Of a stretch of DNA of 64,000 nt, positions 61,660 to 64,000 are shown one piece after another (position 1 is the first letter of the stretch; each line of letters opens with the position of its first letter). This DNA comes from Rhodobacteraceae bacterium M385. GTDB lineage: Bacteria; Pseudomonadota; Alphaproteobacteria; Rhodobacterales; Rhodobacteraceae. Location of the stretch: positions 2,170,001 to 2,234,000 of the forward strand of contig CP081102.1 in assembly GCA_025141835.1 (NCBI GenBank), written 5' to 3'. Below the pieces are notes generated by a model. It did not search any database. It saw nothing but the letters and a program-made list of their open reading frames with translations, and had not been told where the DNA came from. A program made the position numbers and the translations under genes.

Positions 61660-62358
61660 ATGGCTCCGGCAACCCAATTTGCGGAAGGGCTATCCATAAC
61701 ACTTTCCCACGCGGCTCCTTCCGAGCCGTGGATTGCTGTGGCTGTGGTCGTCACCCGAAAGGATCTGCGCCACCGCATTTCCTTTGTACAAGATCAACCA
61801 ATTTCCGACGTTTTCTGCCGCGAACTGGTGGAGGCGTTAACCCCGATCCTAAACAATTTCTCTGACACCAGTGGCGTTTATTCGAACCCGGACTTCGACC
61901 TCACCCTGCCCGGTCTGTCCGTTCAACAACTGCGCGTCATTTTCTCGACCCACGGAGATAACCCCTCTCGGGCGTTGGTGCGTTTCGCGGCCTTTGCCGG
62001 CAATCCCCACCGCACCTTGTTGAACGATGATACCTTTGCCTACCCGATGGATGCGCTGACCTCCAAGGTTTACCGCGACGCGCTGGATTGGGTCTTGATG
62101 CCCGCCCTCAACATCGTGTCCGTCGATGAGGCGGGCGGATTTGCGGCGGATAACGTTCACGAGTTGGAAGACGCAATGACCCACCTTCGTGAATCCAAGG
62201 ACCGGTTGCTGTTTCAGGTTGAACTTGTGAAGCGCGAACTCGGCCGCCTGGAGGCGCATACCTACGCGCAGCAAAGCAGGATGCAGCCCGCGCTTTTGGC
62301 CGCTGAGCCCGAGCAAGAAGAGTTTCGGACCATGCGTGTGATCCGCGACATGGATTGA
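61660..62358 (+). CDS. Hypothetical soluble protein with C-terminal coiled coil
   Basis: 232 residues, no signal peptide or membrane segment. The N-terminal two thirds look alpha/beta (ITLSHAAPSEPWIAVAVVVT, LRVIFSTHGDNPSRALVRFA). Residues about 168-205 form a helix of coiled-coil character (NVHELEDAMTHLRESKDRLL) and the tail is acidic. GGAGG stands 6 nt before the ATG at 61660, a strong site, while a start at 61639 has none. It follows the CheB-CheR gene on the same strand; a common signalling role is a guess from position. I do not recognise the family. Confidence 0.75.
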   Translation: MAPATQFAEGLSITLSHAAPSEPWIAVAVVVTRKDLRHRISFVQDQPISDVFCRELVEALTPILNNFSDTSGVYSNPDFDLTLPGLSVQQLRVIFSTHGDNPSRALVRFAAFAGNPHRTLLNDDTFAYPMDALTSKVYRDALDWVLMPALNIVSVDEAGGFAADNVHELEDAMTHLRESKDRLLFQVELVKRELGRLEAHTYAQQSRMQPALLAAEPEQEEFRTMRVIRDMD

Positions 62359-62369
62359 AGGTGGCTTAA

Positions 62370-63170
62370 CTAAGCTGTGAAAATCGGCGTTTCTGCATCT
62401 TCGGCCACATCGGCGATCAGCATGTGACCGGGTGCATGGGTAATGCACAGGGGCAATTTCGCCGTTAGCAACACGTTCTGCGGCGTGACCCCGCAGGCCC
62501 AATAGACCGGCACTTCACCGGGCCTGACCTGAACTGCATCGCCGTAGTCAGGGGCCGAAAGATCTTCAATTCCGAGTGCCGCGGGGTCGCCCTTGGCAAT
62601 CGGCGCCCCGTGGGCCTGAGGAAAGCGCGCGCTGATTTCAAAGGCTTTTTCCACCAACTCTTCCGGGATTGGGCGCATCGTTACCACCATATTTCCCGTG
62701 AAGGGCCCCGCCGGAACAAGCGGAATGTTGGTGCGAAACATCGGCACGTTCACCCCGTCCTCGATATGGCGCACAGGAATACCGGCCCGCAAAAACGCGT
62801 TCTCGAAGGTGAACGAACATCCGAGCGCGACGGTCACCATGTCATCACGCCAAAGGTTCTTAATGTTGTTAACTTCCTCGCTCAGCGCCCCGTCGCGGAA
62901 CACCCGGTAGCGGGGCACGTCGGTGCGAATGTCGATATCACGGCCGAGGGTTGGCAACATCGGATCACCTGTCTCGCTTACCCCGACGACGGGACAAGGC
63001 TTCGGGTTGCGCTGGCAAAACCGCAAAAAGTCGAGCGCGTGCTCCGCCGGCAAAATCGCCAGATTGCACTGCAACTTCCCCGGCGCCATGCCCGCGGTAT
63101 GGCCGGCAAACGATCCATTCCGGATCGCCGTCCTGATTTGCGTCGCGTCGCTGTGATCGATTGCGGACAT
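62370..63170 (-). CDS. DUF1445 putative hydro-lyase (D-glutamate cyclase-like)
   Basis: 266 residues starting MSAIDHSDATQIRTAIRNGSF. The family segments are GMAPGKLQCNLAILP, DIRTDVPRYRVFRDG, ALGCSFTFENAF, NVPMFRTNI and YWACGVTPQN, with the cysteines of the latter two conserved in the DUF1445/UPF0317 group. Mammalian relatives act on D-glutamate; bacterial members are only called putative hydro-lyases. The ATG at 63170 has AAGGGG upstream, and a longer frame from 63323 has no family match. It converges with the hypothetical gene at 61660. Confidence 0.9.
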   Translation of the reverse strand: MSAIDHSDATQIRTAIRNGSFAGHTAGMAPGKLQCNLAILPAEHALDFLRFCQRNPKPCPVVGVSETGDPMLPTLGRDIDIRTDVPRYRVFRDGALSEEVNNIKNLWRDDMVTVALGCSFTFENAFLRAGIPVRHIEDGVNVPMFRTNIPLVPAGPFTGNMVVTMRPIPEELVEKAFEISARFPQAHGAPIAKGDPAALGIEDLSAPDYGDAVQVRPGEVPVYWACGVTPQNVLLTAKLPLCITHAPGHMLIADVAEDAETPIFTA

Positions 63171-63256
63171 TACGGGCCCCTTCCTTGCGTTTTCAAACCT
63201 TCTCATGAACTCCGCGCGGTTGGCAAACCGCGAAAGAATTTCATGCCGCGCAAGCC

Positions 63257-64000
63257 TTAGATCGCGCTGATCGCCACTTCGGGGCGGGTGCCGCCCAATT
63301 CCATGAAGGCCATGGTTCTGCACGTGAAAACGAGGATTTGCTGATCCTGCGCCACACGGGTTAACGCGGTAAACATCTTCACGATCCGAGCGTCATCCGA
63401 GTAGACCAGCGCGTCATCCAGAACGATCGGCATGTGCCGCCCCTGCCCTTGGAACAGCCGCGCGAAGGCCAGCCGCGTCAGGATTGCGATCTGCTCCTGC
63501 GTGCCGCCGGAAAGGTTGTCCAGACGCTCTTCGGTTTCGGCGCGGGTCAGTCCGGTCGGCAGCAAGTTGTCGGTGTCAAACTGCAAGCCAGCCTCATCGT
63601 AAAGGATCGACAAAAGCGGCGCCAACTCCGCCTGCACCGGGCCAAAGTAGGTGTCTCGCGCGGCCGTTCTTTCCGCCTCCAGCGCCTCTTTCAGACGGGT
63701 CAATGCAGCCACTTTTCCATCAAAACGCGCCGCTTGGTCCCGCGCGGCCTCTAGCTGCCCTGCAAGGGTATCGCGTGTTTCCTCAATCCCGGCTTCCGAC
63801 AGAGCGTGGATTTCCGCCGAAAGTGAGGCCACGCGCACCTGCAATTTCTGCACCTGCTCGCGGGCCGCTTGAACCGCGTTTTGCGCCCGGGTGAATTCTG
63901 CCTTCGCAGTGGCCAGATCCGGCGCTCCTGTCCGCAGCGCCTCCAAGGCTTCCGCTTTACCCTCAAGGGCTTGCGCCGACTGCGCGTCCACCCGGATCAG
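63257..64000 (-). CDS. C-terminus of a large SMC/YhaN-like ATPase (5' end outside window)
   Basis: The last 247 residues of a protein whose frame is open to the window edge. A coiled coil rich in Ala, Glu and Arg (to about residue 115 of the fragment) leads to an ABC-type head: signature LSGGTQEQIAILTRLAFARL, Walker B PIVLDDALVYSDD and the H-loop-like switch LVFTCRT. This is the arrangement of the C-terminal half of RecN/SbcC/YhaN-like ATPases; the LSGGT-QEQI spelling fits the YhaN (AAA_27) group. The Walker A half and the partner nuclease gene (if any) lie outside. Confidence 0.85.
   Translation of the reverse strand: MIRVDAQSAQALEGKAEALEALRTGAPDLATAKAEFTRAQNAVQAAREQVQKLQVRVASLSAEIHALSEAGIEETRDTLAGQLEAARDQAARFDGKVAALTRLKEALEAERTAARDTYFGPVQAELAPLLSILYDEAGLQFDTDNLLPTGLTRAETEERLDNLSGGTQEQIAILTRLAFARLFQGQGRHMPIVLDDALVYSDDARIVKMFTALTRVAQDQQILVFTCRTMAFMELGGTRPEVAISAI

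Overview
The window looks like chromosomal DNA of a marine-type alphaproteobacterium, most likely Rhodobacteraceae (Roseobacter group). The reasons are: high GC; the block prfB-mrcA-amiC-rne; an RNase E with a long acidic insertion in its S1 domain; the alphaproteobacterial F1-ATPase inhibitor (zeta subunit, DUF1476) divergent from purC-purS-purQ; separate homocysteine-methyltransferase and corrinoid proteins with a DUF1638 protein; and GTTC-N7-GTTC LexA-type boxes. I see no tRNA, rRNA, CRISPR array, IS element or prophage gene. The species cannot be named from the sequence alone.

Layout. 1-4000: uvrA (3' end cut by the window edge) behind an SOS box, and an MFS transporter. 4000-7900: a large secreted von Willebrand A protein ending in nine 89-residue repeats. 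7900-15750: lpdA, an MFS/DUF924 pair, queA and a DUF3971/AsmA-like envelope protein, all on the minus strand. 15800-19500: peroxiredoxin, DUF455 protein, M23 peptidase overlapping a bactofilin. 19500-32400: DUF2189 protein, amidase, prfB, PBP1A, a methyltransferase, AmiC amidase, an aminotransferase, a DsbA-like thioredoxin and RNase E. 32800-38050: a DctB/DctD-type two-component system followed at close spacing by two related membrane proteins of unknown function; a 42-bp tandem array lies between dctB and dctD, and DctD lacks the sigma54-contact GAFTGA loop. 38090-40300: purQ, purS, purC and the ATPase inhibitor.

40500-46250 is a one-carbon/corrinoid region: homocysteine S-methyltransferase, a B12-binding corrinoid protein and a DUF1638 protein, mixed with a radical-SAM protein that has an SOS-like box, an EamA transporter and a small membrane protein. 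46365-48134 is an IlvD/Edd sugar-acid dehydratase. 48316-55322 is a complete NAD-dependent formate dehydrogenase operon (fdsG-fdsB-fdsA-fdhD-fdsD) under a LysR-type regulator. 55600-58140 is an RND-type exporter coupled to a small exported protein. 58310-61572 is a CheB-CheR-PAS signalling protein whose last PAS domain has been cut off by a frameshift. The window ends with a hypothetical protein, a DUF1445 hydro-lyase-like protein and the C-terminus of a large SMC-like ATPase.

Three non-coding layers deserve attention: a short leader-like repeat (core GATATTTATGAAAAGATGAA) just upstream of three start codons; clusters of perfect palindromes centred on TTGCAA in two intergenic gaps; and the 42-bp array inside the dctBD operon. 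All starts were chosen from Shine-Dalgarno spacing and family N-termini. Functions rest on motif and family recognition by eye, not on database searches.
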